64,000 nucleotides of DNA from Adenanthera pavonina (taxonomy: Eukaryota; Streptophyta; Magnoliopsida; Fabales; Fabaceae): contig JAIVEN010000013.1 in the NCBI GenBank assembly GCA_026686845.1, positions 13,412,001 through 13,476,000 of the forward strand, given 5' to 3'. The position numbers and the translations under genes are program-made. The notes below the pieces were generated by a model. That model was not told the origin of the DNA and did no database searches. It saw only the letters and a program-made list of their open reading frames with translations. This document shows, in pieces, positions 48,001-60,689 of the stretch; positions within the stretch are counted from its first letter, which is position 1, and each line of letters starts with the position of its first letter.

Positions 48001-50264
48001 AAGACACCTATCATGCACATGGATACCAAATCTTGAGCATTGCCAGCAGCTCCTATAGGATTCTAGCAGAGAATATAAAGCGCAGGTGTATACTAGTACA
48101 GGTGTATACTAGTACAAGATACAAACACATTTTAAGTCGTTTGAAGAATTATTAATCCGGTAATCATAAAGCCTTTTACTTTCGGTAGTAAGAGCCCTTT
48201 AAAATGTAATCATTGCTCTCAACTTTTATCAACAGTTTTGGTAAAAGTAAGAAACTTTGATAGCAAAGTTTTTAGCCAGAATCAAATAAAATACATCACA
48301 AGAAAAAACGAAATACTAAAACAAACAAGGGAAGCGCAGTTCCCAAATCCCATGTCCCAATAGTGATGGAAACATCTACACCGAACTTCTAACACAAACC
48401 ACATTGCAGAATTTATAGCAAAAAGACTAACCATGTTCATGAGGTTGACCATCCACATAAACACGCTCCCATGGTTTTTCCACAATCCTCACAATAGCAG
48501 TAGTAACCTACGAAAGGCCGAGATAGCAAGTTCTTCACCCGAAGTAATGACGGACTAGATGAAGATTAGGATAAGGAAAATTGCAAACAATGATTTAAAA
48601 GATTGGTAGAAGCATAGTGTATAATGGGAAAGTGATGGAAAAAAGAACAAGGCATAACACAAAATCATATAATTTGTTTAGCAATCTATGACTTCATTCA
48701 AAAGTTAAAAGTAATCAATCAGTGGCAAAACAAAATAATATAACTTCAACATTGATACTAGATCGTCTATCACCAACCTGCCTGTAAAATGATGTGAAGT
48801 GCTTGGCAAGTAAAATGGCAAAGTCCTCCACAGAAAGTAGTTCAGAGCATTCCTTTGCCTTAGCATATACCTGATTAGTGATAAACACTGGCTTTTTAGT
48901 CTCAAAAGTGAACCAAATTATGACTGAAAATTGGAGAATATAAAACACGAACACAATCTAGTAAATATAAAATGACATTAAGAATGTGTTGACTACTACC
49001 AGCAAATGTCTTTTATGTTTCATGAATTCATTCTGACATAAGACATCCCAATTGAGAAAGTAAATGCAAACTTGGGTACTTAACCCGGCTTTTCAACCCA
49101 ACCTAAAAGTTAGAAGTACAATATTTACAATATTATTATTATTATTACTATGTTAAATCCAGAATACTCTGCTCTTGCTATTGCCACGTCTTTGACATCT
49201 CAAACTTCAGCCATTGACTGAGAAAATAACAGAAATAGAATAAAATATCAGCCATGTGTCGGAGACAACCATCTTTAAAGTGATTGAGCAAACTGAATTT
49301 TTCTGGTGAGATAAGTATCACTTTGAAATAAGATATATTAGACCGTAACCAAAACAAATATAATTAATTGTCGTCACTCATGAGATCAGCTTTTAGATCT
49401 TCCATTTATTTGCTAGAACAGAATTTTACTCCTTTTTAGTCTTATTGACAGAAGATAACCAAAGCAGATATCTATGTATGCCAAATTAACACATGCTTGT
49501 ACTGAACCTCCTTCTCAAACTAAAGCTGGACTAAGGTTTCAAATTTTTTTTCTCCTTTTTAGCAATGAATATGCATTAAGCATGTATTCCTTGGATACTC
49601 CGATCATCAACCCATACCATCACGGGTGAAAACCGAATCAAATTGCTGGATCAAAGCCAACAAAGAGAGATTCAAGGTTATAAAATCATCTAAGTTAACT
49701 AATTCCAGGCAGCATAACATTATATCTGACTCTGATTCCACTGATATAGTGGAATAGCTGCTTAAAAGTCAACCATAATCAGACTCCAAATGAATCTGAG
49801 ATCCAAAGTGAAGAAAAAATATTTAGAATCATAGATCAAATGTGTTTCGAGTATTACTAAAATTATGACCAAATAACAAACAAGTAATGAAACTATCATC
49901 CATATTTGCTGTCTTTAAGAATCCAACAGTAGAACCCATTTTTTCTCAAAAAAAAGTAAAAAAAAAAAATTTGCAAATCCACGCATATATGAACTACTTT
50001 TCAAATTCAAGGCACCCAGAATTTCTGGAGAAAAGTAGAATGAGATAGTGAGTATCATACAGTGTTCTTCATGGTGTCAGTGGCGACAATGTCTGAATTG
50101 TCGTCTCGGACATAGGCGGAAATGCAATCGGAGAGGAGGCTGATGCTGACACTCCACTCAACCATGAAGTGGCGTCCATCCTTGTCCTTCCACACACGAG
50201 CAACTCTCACCCTGTCCTTTCCATGCCTCTGCTCGAAGTTGAACCCCTCTACTTCATTCACCAT
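42028..50264 (-). CDS. UOX: Uricase (urate oxidase), peroxisomal, 8 exons, 307 aa
   Basis: Exons (minus): 50061-50264, 48778-48870, 48432-48507, 46115-46224, 43808-43899, 42946-43119, 42676-42766, 42028-42111. All introns are GT-AG and the joined 924-nt frame is open. Uricase oxidises urate to 5-hydroxyisourate in purine catabolism and ureide formation; in nodulating legumes the same family is nodulin-35. Visible marks are EQRHGK with the catalytic-type Lys16, IVATDT with Thr62, FIRD Arg169, SVQSTLY Gln237 and MPNLHF His265. These match the Lys, Thr, Arg, Gln and His of the Aspergillus enzyme by alignment from memory. The C-terminus is WSKM; SKM is a PTS1-type signal, a variant of the usual SKL. 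Length is normal for plant uricase. The ATG of MVNEVEGF was chosen because upstream in-frame codons include no ATG before the gene's conserved start. Intron 5 carries duplicated exon fragments. Confidence 0.96.
43062..43528. repeat. Tandem duplication (~238 bp x2) including the start of uricase exon 6
   Basis: 43,062-43,299 and 43,300-43,528 are two diverged copies. The second holds the acceptor and first about 60 nt of exon 6. On the minus strand TTGCAG is followed by ATATTCC, and the frame reads YSCKCLHSIPQKPL against YSYDSVHSIPQKPL in the real exon. The similarity also covers the intronic flank (TTAAGAATTTATGAGCTTGAAG). Confidence 0.88.
43530..43850. repeat. Tandem duplication (~150-165 bp x2) including the 3' part of uricase exon 5
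   Basis: The segment ending exon 5 with its donor (43,801-43,845) has a diverged copy at 43,650-43,695. The copy keeps a GTAAGG donor but carries an in-frame stop (A T * V T A L). The flanks share TTTCTTATTGTTA(A/G)GGT(G/A)GCAT starts at 43,520 and 43,687. Confidence 0.78.
45433..45615. repeat. 93-bp tandem duplication in uricase intron 4
   Basis: TAAGGCTACTAAGTTGCAG at 45,441 recurs as TAAGGCTGCTAAGTTGCAG about 93 bp later. The following CAAGTCATCATTTAACTT segments are nearly identical in the two copies. Confidence 0.88.
46380..46500 (-). mobile_element. LTR fragment related to the intron-14 copia element
   Basis: CTATTTATAAGCCTAGAGCTAAG and GACAATAGTATC match the LTR-like stretch at 25,130-25,180 in the same orientation. 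It lies in uricase intron 3 (46,225-48,431). Its boundaries are not resolved. Confidence 0.5.
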
Positions 50265-50589
50265 CTTCACGACTGAGACTGATGAATCTGATTCCAATGT
50301 TTCTGTTCAATTTATATTGTGTAGATTTCACAATAGAAAATTTAAGGAGTGTTTGGCTTTATGCTTCCTCTCTTTGCAATTCTATGTGCACTGTACATTA
50401 AAATCCAAACAGTGAAAACCAAAAAATTCTCATACACATTTCATAGGGAGCAAGAGCAACAAGCCCACCATGCTAAAAAGTAATGTTGAAACTATGTTCG
50501 ATTGTTGTTAATAATTCTGGACGAAATTAGATAAGAAAGACAAGTTACCAAGAAAGGGTGGGAATATATCAGGCTCGATAAGGCCAGGT

Positions 50590-50830
50590 CTTGCCTAAAC
50601 AGGCCCGGCCTGCAATGCAGACTTTAGGCCAGAGCCTAGTCTTTTAGCCTACATTAGGCATTTTTTTAGACTCAAGCATAGGCTTCAGGTTAGGCTAGGC
50701 TTTTTATAGGCTCAGGTTTGAGTCTAAAAAAATGCCTAACGTAGGCTAATAGGCTAGGCTCTGGTAGGCCTTCAAATAGGCTTGAAGACCTATGCTTTAA
50801 ATAGGCCAGTGGCCTATTTAAAGTGTACAT
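50590..50830. repeat. Hairpin-forming repeat rich in AGGC/GCCT
   Basis: AGCCTACATTAGGCATTTTT at 50,646 is inverted at 50,722-50,748 (AAAAATGCCTAACGTAGGCT), giving a strong stem around a roughly 50-bp loop. Outside it are repeated TAGGC/GCCTA words and a GGTGGGAATAT left side. It looks like a MITE of a common plant type. No TSD was resolved. Confidence 0.6.
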
Positions 50831-51785
50831 AACAATATGAAATCAGCTAAAAAAATTATCTCTGTTTGAATAAAAAAAATCAACAAAGGTTTTATCTTGT
50901 ACATCTTCCTACATAGTAATAAAAAAAATTAATCTTATAGTACAATCCATACTTAAGTTGTAGCTAAATCTTATCTATTCAACCTGTTTCAATTTCTACT
51001 TGGCCAAAAAAATTATTTTTCTTTTCATGATATCTACCGCTACCAGCATTACATTTCACTATCGGAGTGGCTCCTCTAGAGTATATAGAACTCATTCATC
51101 CATGTTTATTACTCTTCTGTGCAACCTACTAGATAAATTCCAAACTCTTTGATATCTGTTAACCAAGTTTCTCATACATGTGAACCCCCTTTAGCCACTT
51201 ATCTATGCATGTTGTATGAACTTCATCATGAAAAGGTAGTACTTGCAACCTGTCATACTCCACAAGGCATATGTAGCATCTGTGAAAAAAGAAATCAAAT
51301 AACAAAGGCAAAAATTTATCCAGCAGGTTACTCAAAAGAGAGGAAAAAGAAAAAGAGTTATATTATTGCTGATAGGCCTTCGTACTTACTGAAGTGAGAA
51401 AAGAATTTAACATGTCTGCTTTATAAATACAATTTTGGTGAGAAAAGTGAAAATTCCAATTCAATTGCTCTCCTATCACTTTACAATTCCTAGAAAAGAT
51501 GTTGAGAAGAAAACCAACAAATTTTGCATGAATAAATCCATCAAGAGTTGTGTATACCATCAGACAAACAAAAAAACCATTTTTTTTCAAATATCCGTAA
51601 GAATCATTAGAGGCAGAGAGAACTACACTTGCAAGTTGCAACAACAAAAACAAAGTCATAAATTTTCAAAAGAATAAAAAAAGTACAAGAAAAGGAACTT
51701 CAACAGAAATAAATAAACCGCTAGCATATGCTCCTTCCTTTTTTTTTTATTGGTTTGTCTTCATGATCCGTTTCTCATTTATGAG

Positions 51786-52232
51786 AGGTATTAAAAACCG
51801 GACCGGTCATTGAACTAGATGAAGCAACGGTTCAAGGTTCAATGGTCGGACTGGGGTCGGACCAGTTATGAATAAATTAATATATTTTTAATAATATAGT
51901 CAATTGATATTTTATTTTCATATTATTTGTTAAGTAAATTTATCATTATTAATCATTATGTATCATAATAATACTTATAACATATTATAATATGGAAAGA
52001 AAAAAAATTATACTAAAAATAATGCTACTTAGTACTAAAAATAATGTTATTTTATTTAAAAAAAATAAAAAAAAAAGCTGGGACCATTTCAACCCGGTTT
52101 TTTTACCCGTTTTTGACCGGTTCGCACCGGTTACGAAACCCCCCGATTCCCATATGTGATCGGACCAAACTAGGGGCCGGTTCCCGGTTGGACCGGTCGA
52201 ACTGGCAGGTCCGATCCGGTTTTTAGCACTAT
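51786..52232. mobile_element. Non-autonomous repeat with CCGG-rich ends, copy B
   Basis: It starts GGTATTAAAAACCGGACCGG and ends GATCCGGTTTTTAGCACT, with multiple GGACCGGT/ACCGGTTC motifs at both ends. It is collinear with copy A at 23,094-23,650, including the AT-rich centre. Copy B is less decayed at its ends than copy A. Confidence 0.78.
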
Positions 52233-52747
52233 GCATTTATGTAATGCCACTGCCAGGTCAAACAAAATTAACCACTCAATAGCTTCAACCATGCATCATA
52301 GTGATAACTTCCCTAATTTGTGATTTTCCCACGTCTACTCAAATTAAAATATCAAACAAATTTGTATCTCAAATTTAAATTAATTTCTAATATTGAATAT
52401 CAAATGAATTTTGTTTTCCTAAAAAAAATCAGCCCAAATATTTTTCCTGAAAAAATTCCGTTTAACCTATCATTGGGGATTTGGGAAGCATTGCAATCAA
52501 TATTTCTCTGTTGACAACAAGCCGTAATAAGTTTTCAGCAGTAACAACAGAACTCACTTGGTGTCAGATTGATTCTATGAACAAGGACACAAATACACAG
52601 GGAAAACTTACGTTCTGGTGACAATCACAATACTATGTGCAACAAACGCACGATGACAAGGAATTAAAGTAAATTTTACCTCACAAATAGGAAAACACAG
52701 AAGCAGAAAGTGAAAGTTGGAACAAACAAGGAAATTTTAAATATTAC

Positions 52748-52925
52748 CGTGACAGTGATAAGGCTCGAGCTCGACGTCGATTCAAAGCTTGCTAAATCTC
52801 CGCGGTGACTGACTAACCAGAGCGAAGGCTGCGCTGCGGCTGTTCGAACACGAGAGAGAGAGACCGATGGGCGATGGCTTGAGAGGATGTGGGGGCGCCA
52901 ATGGAAGTTTAGCTTAGAACTGGGC
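52748..52925 (-). promoter_or_regulatory. Candidate 5' UTR exon / promoter-proximal region of uricase
   Basis: A GC-rich island stands out in AT-rich surroundings. On the minus strand it has a CT-rich leader (TCTCTCTCTCTCG) typical of plant 5' leaders, and a plausible donor CACG|GTAATA at 52,747/52,748. It could splice to an acceptor just upstream of the ATG at 50,264. Its translation is not recognisable. This is inference only; transcription of uricase could instead start close to the ATG, where a TATAAATT sequence lies about 50 bp upstream. Confidence 0.35.
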
Positions 52926-52928
52926 AAT

Positions 52929-53965
52929 GCTGTAAAATCGGATCGGACATTGATTCGAAAATGCCTTCGTTGGACCGGTGGTGGAATTCATCGGCATAAT
53001 AATTAAATTAAAAAAATATTATATATAATAAAAATTAAATATTAAATTATAAAAAATAAATTTAAATAATTTAAATCCAAAATAAGTTAAGAAAATAATA
53101 TAATAATAATATATATTAAATTATCATTGAAAATAATATTAAAATATAATAATATTATATAATTTTAATATTATAAAATGACTATATTCTCTCCATTTTC
53201 AATTATAAAAAATAAATAACTACTTTATCAGTATCAAGAAAAAATAGTTTTGATAATTAAACTTATTAATTTTGTTATAATTTTAATTTTTTTTCAAAAC
53301 TGCCCATATTAAAAACTTGGAGTGAAACTAATTAATTATTGGTAATTGTTAACACAGTCTTAATTATTTAAGGGTATAAAAGGAAAATGATATTAATTAC
53401 TTTATAAATTTTATCCATATCTTTTATATTTTTAGACAAATGAAGAATCTCAAAATTCTCTTATAATTAGAGATAGAGGGAATATAATACAATAAAAATT
53501 TTCATTTTTATAATTAGTAATTTTAAAATAGAAAGAAAAATAGTATTTTTACTCTTTAATAATTTTTATAATTAATAATTTTGATAAAAAAATTAAATTT
53601 TAGTTAAATTTTATACAATTTAAAAAATTGTTAGGTTTTTTGAAAATCACTCGGTTCCCAGTTCAAAAGCCGATTTAAAATGATCAAACTCTTAAAACAA
53701 TCTAAAGCTAAAAAATGAATGGATATTATCTCCAAGCGATGATCTAACCGTCAGGCAGGTTCAATTCTCATAAAACTGAGTTAGGATTTGTCAGTTTGAG
53801 AGAAATAAGATAAAATTGAAAGTGAAGATTGAGAAGGAGGCGCGAGTCTAAGTGATTAAAAAAATATATATTACATTATATTATAATAAAAAATTTAATT
53901 TAATTTATTTATATGATATATTTTATATTTTATTTGTAATATAATATATAATATAAAATAAAAAA
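52929..53965. mobile_element. CCGG-end repeat relative, copy C (low similarity)
   Basis: It begins GCTGTAAAATCGGATCGGAC, with TTGGACCGGTGG shortly after. GGTTCCCAGTTC-, CCGATTT- and TTATCGGTCTAAC-type motifs lie near the far side, with an AT-rich middle. It resembles copies A and B in layout, but the right boundary is a guess and the interior is largely unalignable by eye. Confidence 0.35.
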
Positions 53966-55522
53966 AATGTTATCGGTCTAACTTGATAAGCTTTAGGTGA
54001 GGCTTATTTTAAATAGGGGAAACTAATTTAACTAAATAAATTTAACTATTAATTTTAGTATAATTTATTTAGATAAATAAATCACCCAATATTAGGTCAG
54101 ATACCTGTGCAGTCTACTCCCACTCTTATTACCAAAGAAATAAGAATAATGAGAAAGAAAAAGAATAATGAAAAGTAACGATGTTCCCTGGATTGATTGA
54201 TGTGACATTCCTCAGGGAAGAAACTTGTGTCGTCACATTCTTGCAAAAAAGGGACTCCCGCGTCTCCCACTTTTTATTTAAATATTTAATTTAAATTAAA
54301 AAATGTATTTTTTTATAATTATACAATTATAAAATTAGATTATTTTTATTTTTTTTATTTTAAATATTATATAGTGAAAATAATATTTTTATAGTCATAC
54401 AATTATATAATATAAATAAAGAAGACATTAAATAAAATAAAACTATACAGATAACTTTTTAAAAACATATTATATTATTTATATTTTTTAAAGACAACAC
54501 CATCCCTCACATTAAAATCATACTCATGGAATCTGATGTCAAAATAATGCAAAAAAAAAAAAGTTCATATATTCGAATCAAAATAATATAAAATATATGG
54601 CATTTAATATATATCGATGTATAAGGTGAAATACATTTACCTTCCTTTAATATATCTATGAATAAAGTGAAATACATTTACCTTCCTTTAATAGTACTTA
54701 AATTTCTCTCTCTATATTTAAAACATATATTTTAATCTCATTTTTAACTCTATTAAAAATATCCTTTTTATAATTTTCTATTAAAAAATATTAAAATAGA
54801 TTTTCTATTAAAAATATTCTGTTAAAGACTTTAATACACATTTTTATCAATTAAAATTTATATTAAAATAACTGAAAATTATTAATTTACCTTTATAATA
54901 TAAAATTTCTAATTTCAATTCCATTTAAATTTAAATAAATTTAAAATATTTACATAAAAAATTCATGATGACAGTTCCTATTGATTTAACATTAAAAATA
55001 CAACATATTTATTAAATAATTTGAAATAATTAATTATAGTAATATTTAAATGGATGCATTTCAAAACACTAAATTGAAAAATTAATAAAATTTAGTATAA
55101 AATAAAAATTTGTTAAATCAATCAGTATTAAATTAAAAATATAAGAACTCATATCAAGTTTTTGTACAAATGCAAAGAACTCATTTTACTTGAAAGTTAA
55201 AAAAAGTTTAAAACTATGTTTAAAATATTACTAAATAAATATTTATGTTAAGGAGGAAAATTTTAGTCTGAAAATAAGTTAAATTTAGTGAAATAAGGTT
55301 GCGTGGATGTAAATGGAATCTAAAAATAAATGAGATATATGTGTAACATAATTTTTTATTTCATGAAAGTTTGTACAGATGTTCAAAATAGTGTAATTAA
55401 AGTAAAATACAAGGGTGGTCAGATTATTTTACTTATATATATATAATTATAAAGCCTTCACTATATTTTTATGTTTACTATTTTTTTTACCACCAATTTT
55501 GTTTATTAATCATTCTTTATAA
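53966..55522. other. AT-rich intergenic DNA
   Basis: No gene is seen. A 44-bp local duplication (GTGAAATACATTTACCTTCCTTTAATA) is present at 54,627-54,706. Confidence 0.5.
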
Positions 55523-56209
55523 GGAAAATGATATTTTAAGACCAAAACTTTTAATTAATATCATTTTGTGACCAAAATATTTCAAAATGATATAAAGAAA
55601 CTATGGTCTAAAATTAATCAAAATTTTAAATAGGAAATGACTTAAATATCTTTATTAAAAAGTTTTATGTTTAACATCTACATTTTACTACTTGTCTTCT
55701 ACAATTTAATACTGAACTTCTCTAATTTTACACTGAACAGATTATCATAACAAAAGAATTCAATTGAGGAAGTTTAGAGTAAAATCAGAGAAATTTAATG
55801 TCAAATTGTGAAATATGAGTAGTAAAAAGCAGATGCTGAGTGTAAAATTCTGAGATTGATCAGTTGAATTATTTGATGATCATAATATATTCAGTGTAAA
55901 ATTGGGATTCTTCAGTGTCAAATCGTAGAATATGAATAGTAAAACATGGAAGTTGAGTATAGAATTCTGAGAGTTAAATTATTTAGTGTGTTTAGTGTAA
56001 AACTGGGGAAGTTCAGCATTAAATCATGAAAGACGAGTAGTAAAAAATAGATATTGAGTGTAAAACTTAAAACTTGTTAATAAGGGTATTTAAGTTATTT
56101 CTTATTTAAAATTTTGATCAATTTGAGACCATGATCCCTTTTTGACATTTTGAAAGATTTTAGTTCTAAAATGATACTAATTAAAAACTTTACCAAAGTG
56201 TCATTTTCC
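55523..56209. mobile_element. Long-TIR element, Mutator-like (non-autonomous), 687 bp
   Basis: The first about 125 bp (GGAAAATGATA..., CAAAATTTTAAATAGGAAATGAC) recur inverted at 56,085-56,209. A possible imperfect 9-bp duplication is TCTTTATAA (55,514-55,522) versus TCTTTCTAA (56,212-56,220), with two bases of slack. The interior repeats a TGAGTGTAAAATTCTGAG / TCAGTGTAAAATTGGGA motif about three times. No transposase is present. Confidence 0.75.
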
Positions 56210-57917
56210 CATCTTTCTAAATGAAAACTAATATATACATCACTTTTACTAAGATAAATCTATATATAAATTTATAAAAAATTCCTTCATCCAGTTCTAT
56301 TTATAAAACCTTCTTAATCAAATCATATAAATTAAGAAAACTAATTCAAAAAATTTAAGGTCTTATTTTTTCAAAAAATTATCACAAGATTCTAAAATTA
56401 TTCTTAACTAAAGTCATTAAAAGTGGCTCTCTCTTTTCCTACACATAAAAAACAAAGTAAAAAAAATCCTAATTTCAATACAATAATTCTAAAGGATATA
56501 TTTAAAAAAATTAATAAATACTTCATGCATTTTGTAAAGAGTTTTATATTAAAAGGCAACCATAAAACTTCTTCTTATAATTAATTATGAGTCACGAATA
56601 ATTTAATTTATTATATAATGATCAGTGAAATACCAGCATATCTTGAAAGTTTTGGCTCTGAAAGTATCTTGAATGTGGGACTCCGCATGGTCATATTCAA
56701 GGACAGCAACAAATAATAACAGTCGCATACTTGGTCCAAGACAATTGATAATCACAATTGGCAGGGCCCAACTCTAGACTACATTGTTTCTATAATCCGG
56801 AGAGTGTGCTTGGATGCCAGTTTCTTATTTAATTAGCTGTCATTTTCATCATGTATGAATGGAATCCCGATTCATTCGCCAAAAAAAAAAACGGAAAGAA
56901 AGAATGGAATCTGGATTCCAAAATTTTAATTCCTTTGATTATTTTTTTTCCCTTATGATTTCATTCAATCATCAAGCTTCATTATAAATTTTGTTCTTTT
57001 GGAATTATCATTCTGTCCAAAAATAAATAACATAGGAAAATATTCTTTTTTTTAATACAAAATAGGAAAATATTGTGGAAAATGGTAAGGCCAAGCGAAA
57101 TGACAAAATTATCCTGTAATTGTTGAAATGTTTCTTTATTTAATTAATAACATAGTAATTATTTAATTATTAATACTATTATTTAATCCTTAAAAATATT
57201 ATTTGATCAAAGAATATTTTTATAAATTAAAAACTAATATACATATATATGGGTAGAAAATATTTTTAAATAATTAAAAATTAATAATAAATATTTTAAT
57301 ATGTTTTTATTATTTGCAATAATTTAAAATATTTTATATTCTATATTCTATTCCATTTTATTAATGCTCATCCCCATTTCTTTTGTTCTTATTCACATTC
57401 TTATAAGAAAAAAAAATTCATGAATAAACCAAGTTGGTGGTATGATTATTTAGGACCAGTTTATTTAAATTTTTTTAAAAAGTAATTTTTAAATTGTTTA
57501 GAAAATGATTAATTATTTAAAGATTTTATAAAAAAGTATAAATTATTTTGTGTTTGGTTAAAATAAAAAAATACTTTTTAAATTGTTTAGCAATCAAAGT
57601 GGGTGATAGAACAGGAAAAAGAAAAATAGGAATCTATCTATTATATATATAAAAGTGGAACCAAAAGTTGGAATCTCAGACTGTCATGTCAGCATTTTGA
57701 AAAATTAGAAAATTCTGAATTAAAATATAATCATTAAAATAAGTTAAATCTGAAAGTGTGTGATTTGTCGGTTGTTATTTGTGATCAATTATCTATTATC
57801 TATCTAATATATATACTAAATCAATAGTCGTAAGCATGAGTTGTTGGAAATGTATGCCTTCATGTGGCCTATCAAAAGCACAAAATCCTGACATGTGCCA
57901 TATCAAAGGCATATTTT
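56210..57917. other. AT-rich intergenic DNA
   Basis: No gene is seen. TCTATCTATTATATATATAAAAGTGG at 57,634 resembles a plant Helitron 5' terminus, but no hairpin plus CTRR end was found to pair with it. Confidence 0.35.
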
Positions 57918-59444
57918 TATTAAATCAAGTGTTTTGATGATTCTAAACAACTAGAATTTGGAAGGAATATATCAAAAGAGTACAAGAGATCCCAAGTGAA
58001 GAAATTCATGAAGAAATGAGTACAAGATTAGTTTGCAGGATTTCTTACAATATTCACATAAGTTAAAGGCTTTGATCTTTCACCCAAATTTTTTTAAAAT
58101 GTGTTTTTCAGCAATCTTTTGTTAACTTACGATATATTTGAAAAATACTCACTAATAGATGAATTTTGAATTGTTAAACTTCATATGTTGCCTTGAAAAT
58201 TTAAACTTTGATAACTAAAATTTGAACTTACAAAGATGTTGCTTCTGATAGATGAATTTCAGCCTGTTAAAATTTAAATTTCGAGTCAAGTATAATTGGT
58301 GAAAAATGAAAAATTCATCTGAAACTATGTCAAAGCTCATATGAAATTAAAGTGTAAAAAGAGTTCTAAGTCAATCCATCTGACAGACGAGCTTTGGTTT
58401 TTGAAAATTTGAACTTTGGAATGAAAGTATATAAGTCTGATAAGAGGTCTCTTTGACAAACGAACTTTGAAGGCTCAAAATTCGAATTTCGAAAAGAAGA
58501 ACTTTTTTGCCATATTAGGTGGCTTACTGACAGACAAATTTTGGACCCCAAAATTCAAACTTCGAGTACACTGTAATAATATGGAACAACTGTTCACATT
58601 TATCAGAAGAACTTTAAACTTGAAAATTTGTATGTTCCAACATGGGAAATATTTGTCAAGATGAAAATTTGAATCTCACCTTTGAACTGATGAACTTCAA
58701 AGTTCAACATTAAGTCTTTAACTTATGGTCTCTGTGAAATTCATCTGTTGACACCCCAAAATTCGAACTTTGGATGTCAAACGCATTAAATGCAGTTGGT
58801 GACTAGCTAGTTTTGCAGAGTAACTATTGAGTAACGTCTCTAATGGTTAGATCTTGTCTCTAACGTATAGTTAAGACATAAATCTATAAATAGAACTTTA
58901 TTTGAAAGTGTGAAAAATAATCTTACGATATATATAGTAAAACTTTGTCAAATTCTTCAATCAAAGCCTTCTACTCTCTCAACTTTCATTTATTATACTT
59001 TAACTATCATACATACTCTAAATTAGAGGTTTTATCTTGTTGTAAATAATCTTATCTTAATCTGAAAGAAAGATTTTCTTGTAAGGGGACCTCATAAGGG
59101 ATTTGGGAAGCACTTAACTAGAGTGCAGAAAGTGAAACTATAAGCTCCTGAAATAGAGCATAAAGTTGTACTGTGGCATTGTAAGGAGCCCACCAAATTC
59201 TTGCAAGATAATTGAAAATCTCAAGTAATAGTTTGAGGACTGAACGTAGGTCAAGAGAAAGAGACCGAATCATGATAAATTTTTGTGTTCTTCTTCTTAT
59301 ACCTTGCTTATTGCCTTATTACATTTTTTACTCTGTTTTTCTGTAACTTTTACTTTCACTGCTTTCTTATAATTTTGCAGAAAATTTGTCATTTTGTCAT
59401 TTTCTGCAAATTCACCCATCTCTTGGGAAGCTAGCAAACTAACA
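57918..59444 (+). mobile_element. Solo LTR of the long-LTR copia family, plus orientation
   Basis: The start TATTAAATCAAG corresponds to the family's TGTTGAATCAAG with mutations. A TATAAATA box lies at 58,885-58,892. The CATCTCTTGGGAAGC tail and CTAACA end are at 59,444. ATTTT occurs at 57,913-57,917 and 59,446-59,450, a TSD if one base is allowed at the junction. TTCGAA motifs are mostly decayed, so it is an old copy, about 1.53 kb against 1.66-1.86 kb for others. Confidence 0.78.
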
Positions 59445-60557
59445 CATTTTGTCATTTTCTATGCAAAATTAATTGATAAAAATTGAAAAATTAATTTTTG
59501 ATTTGTTAAGTCTAATTTCTAGTTGTTACTCCATATATATCTCAATCTATCGATCTTGAAATCAAAAGAATAAAATATAAAAACCACTTTGATATTGAAT
59601 CTAAATATATCTTACTTGTATCCCTATAAATACCTTAAGCAGATCATGACATTATGATATTAGAGGTCATTTTTCTTTTGACCTATATTGCGTGTTGAAT
59701 TTGGGATTACATCTCTGGAGTACTGTTGTCTTCACTATGCATCTATTCTGATTCATTCTTATTAATTGACATTTTATGTGGTTTCAAGTTATTGTTAATG
59801 ATTTGTGTTTTATTGTGATATTTCCATATTTTTGTAGTGTGTATGGTCCAAGTTGAAGGATGCAAATCTGCAGGTATAATTTATCCTCTTAAAAAATGTT
59901 AGATGATTTACATATATTTTGTTTATTGTGTTGTGTTTAACCGTGGTAATTTTAAATAGCTGCAGTATGTAACTTCCAATTTGAAGTTGAAGGTTGCAGA
60001 TTCGATGAATGAAAGAATTCAATAAAGGGATTTTATAAACATATGACAAGGAAGTGTTTCATCTTATCTGTGTTAAAAGTATGATAAATTATGTTGTGTT
60101 AATTACCAAATCATGAACTTACCTGATGCAGAGCTTAAGGATACTATTGTTGAGTTCTTAGATAAATATCTATAGGAGGAGGTAGAGTACTACAATTGAC
60201 TTTGCCCCTTAGGTTTGAAAGAGATGGAGAAGAGAAGATTGAGTGCTAGGATTTTTAGAGGTTGTTATCATTAAATCTTATATCAATAATTAATCTTTTA
60301 TAATAGATAAAACTCAATCTTATCTTCTCCATCAAGTCAGATTTGTGATAGGGTATACTGACTCCTAATGGGCTGTTAGTTGGGCCTTCTACCCAAATGA
60401 GCTTATGTGTGTGTTCTAACCTATCACAAAACACATACAACTAAGCACAAAACCCAATCCGTTTTTAGGCTTAATTATTTATTACTAAACTAATTTCTTA
60501 AATTAATAATTATCCCTTATTAATTAATTGATGTCCATATTAAAATAATTTCCAACA
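59445..60557 (-). mobile_element. 3' LTR of a second copia element (left end unresolved)
   Basis: On the minus strand TGTTGGAAATTATTTTAATA begins right after a polypurine tract (60,557). LTR-like sequence continues leftward, with a TATAAAAG box near 60,297. The far end could not be fixed; it lies somewhere between about 59.5 and 60.1 kb. The frames within have no family resemblance. Confidence 0.6.
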
Positions 60558-60570
60558 TTCTCCCACTTGG
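60558..60570 (-). other. Polypurine tract of the copia element
   Basis: Minus-strand CCAAGTGGGAGAA abuts the TGTTGG LTR start. The GTGGGAGAATGTTGG wording is characteristic of one group of plant copia elements. Confidence 0.8.
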
Positions 60571-60689
60571 ATAGCATAAATTAATTAATTGGAACATACA
60601 ACGCAAGATTTAAACAATTAGATATATTAAGCCTTGATTAGAATTTAGAAAGTGAAACTACGCAAAATCATTGAATCTGTTGGGGAATC

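Noticed and set aside
50265..50297. Extension of uricase upstream to position 50,297
   Set aside because: The codon at 50,297 is TTG, not ATG. The conserved uricase N-terminus starts at the ATG at 50,264.
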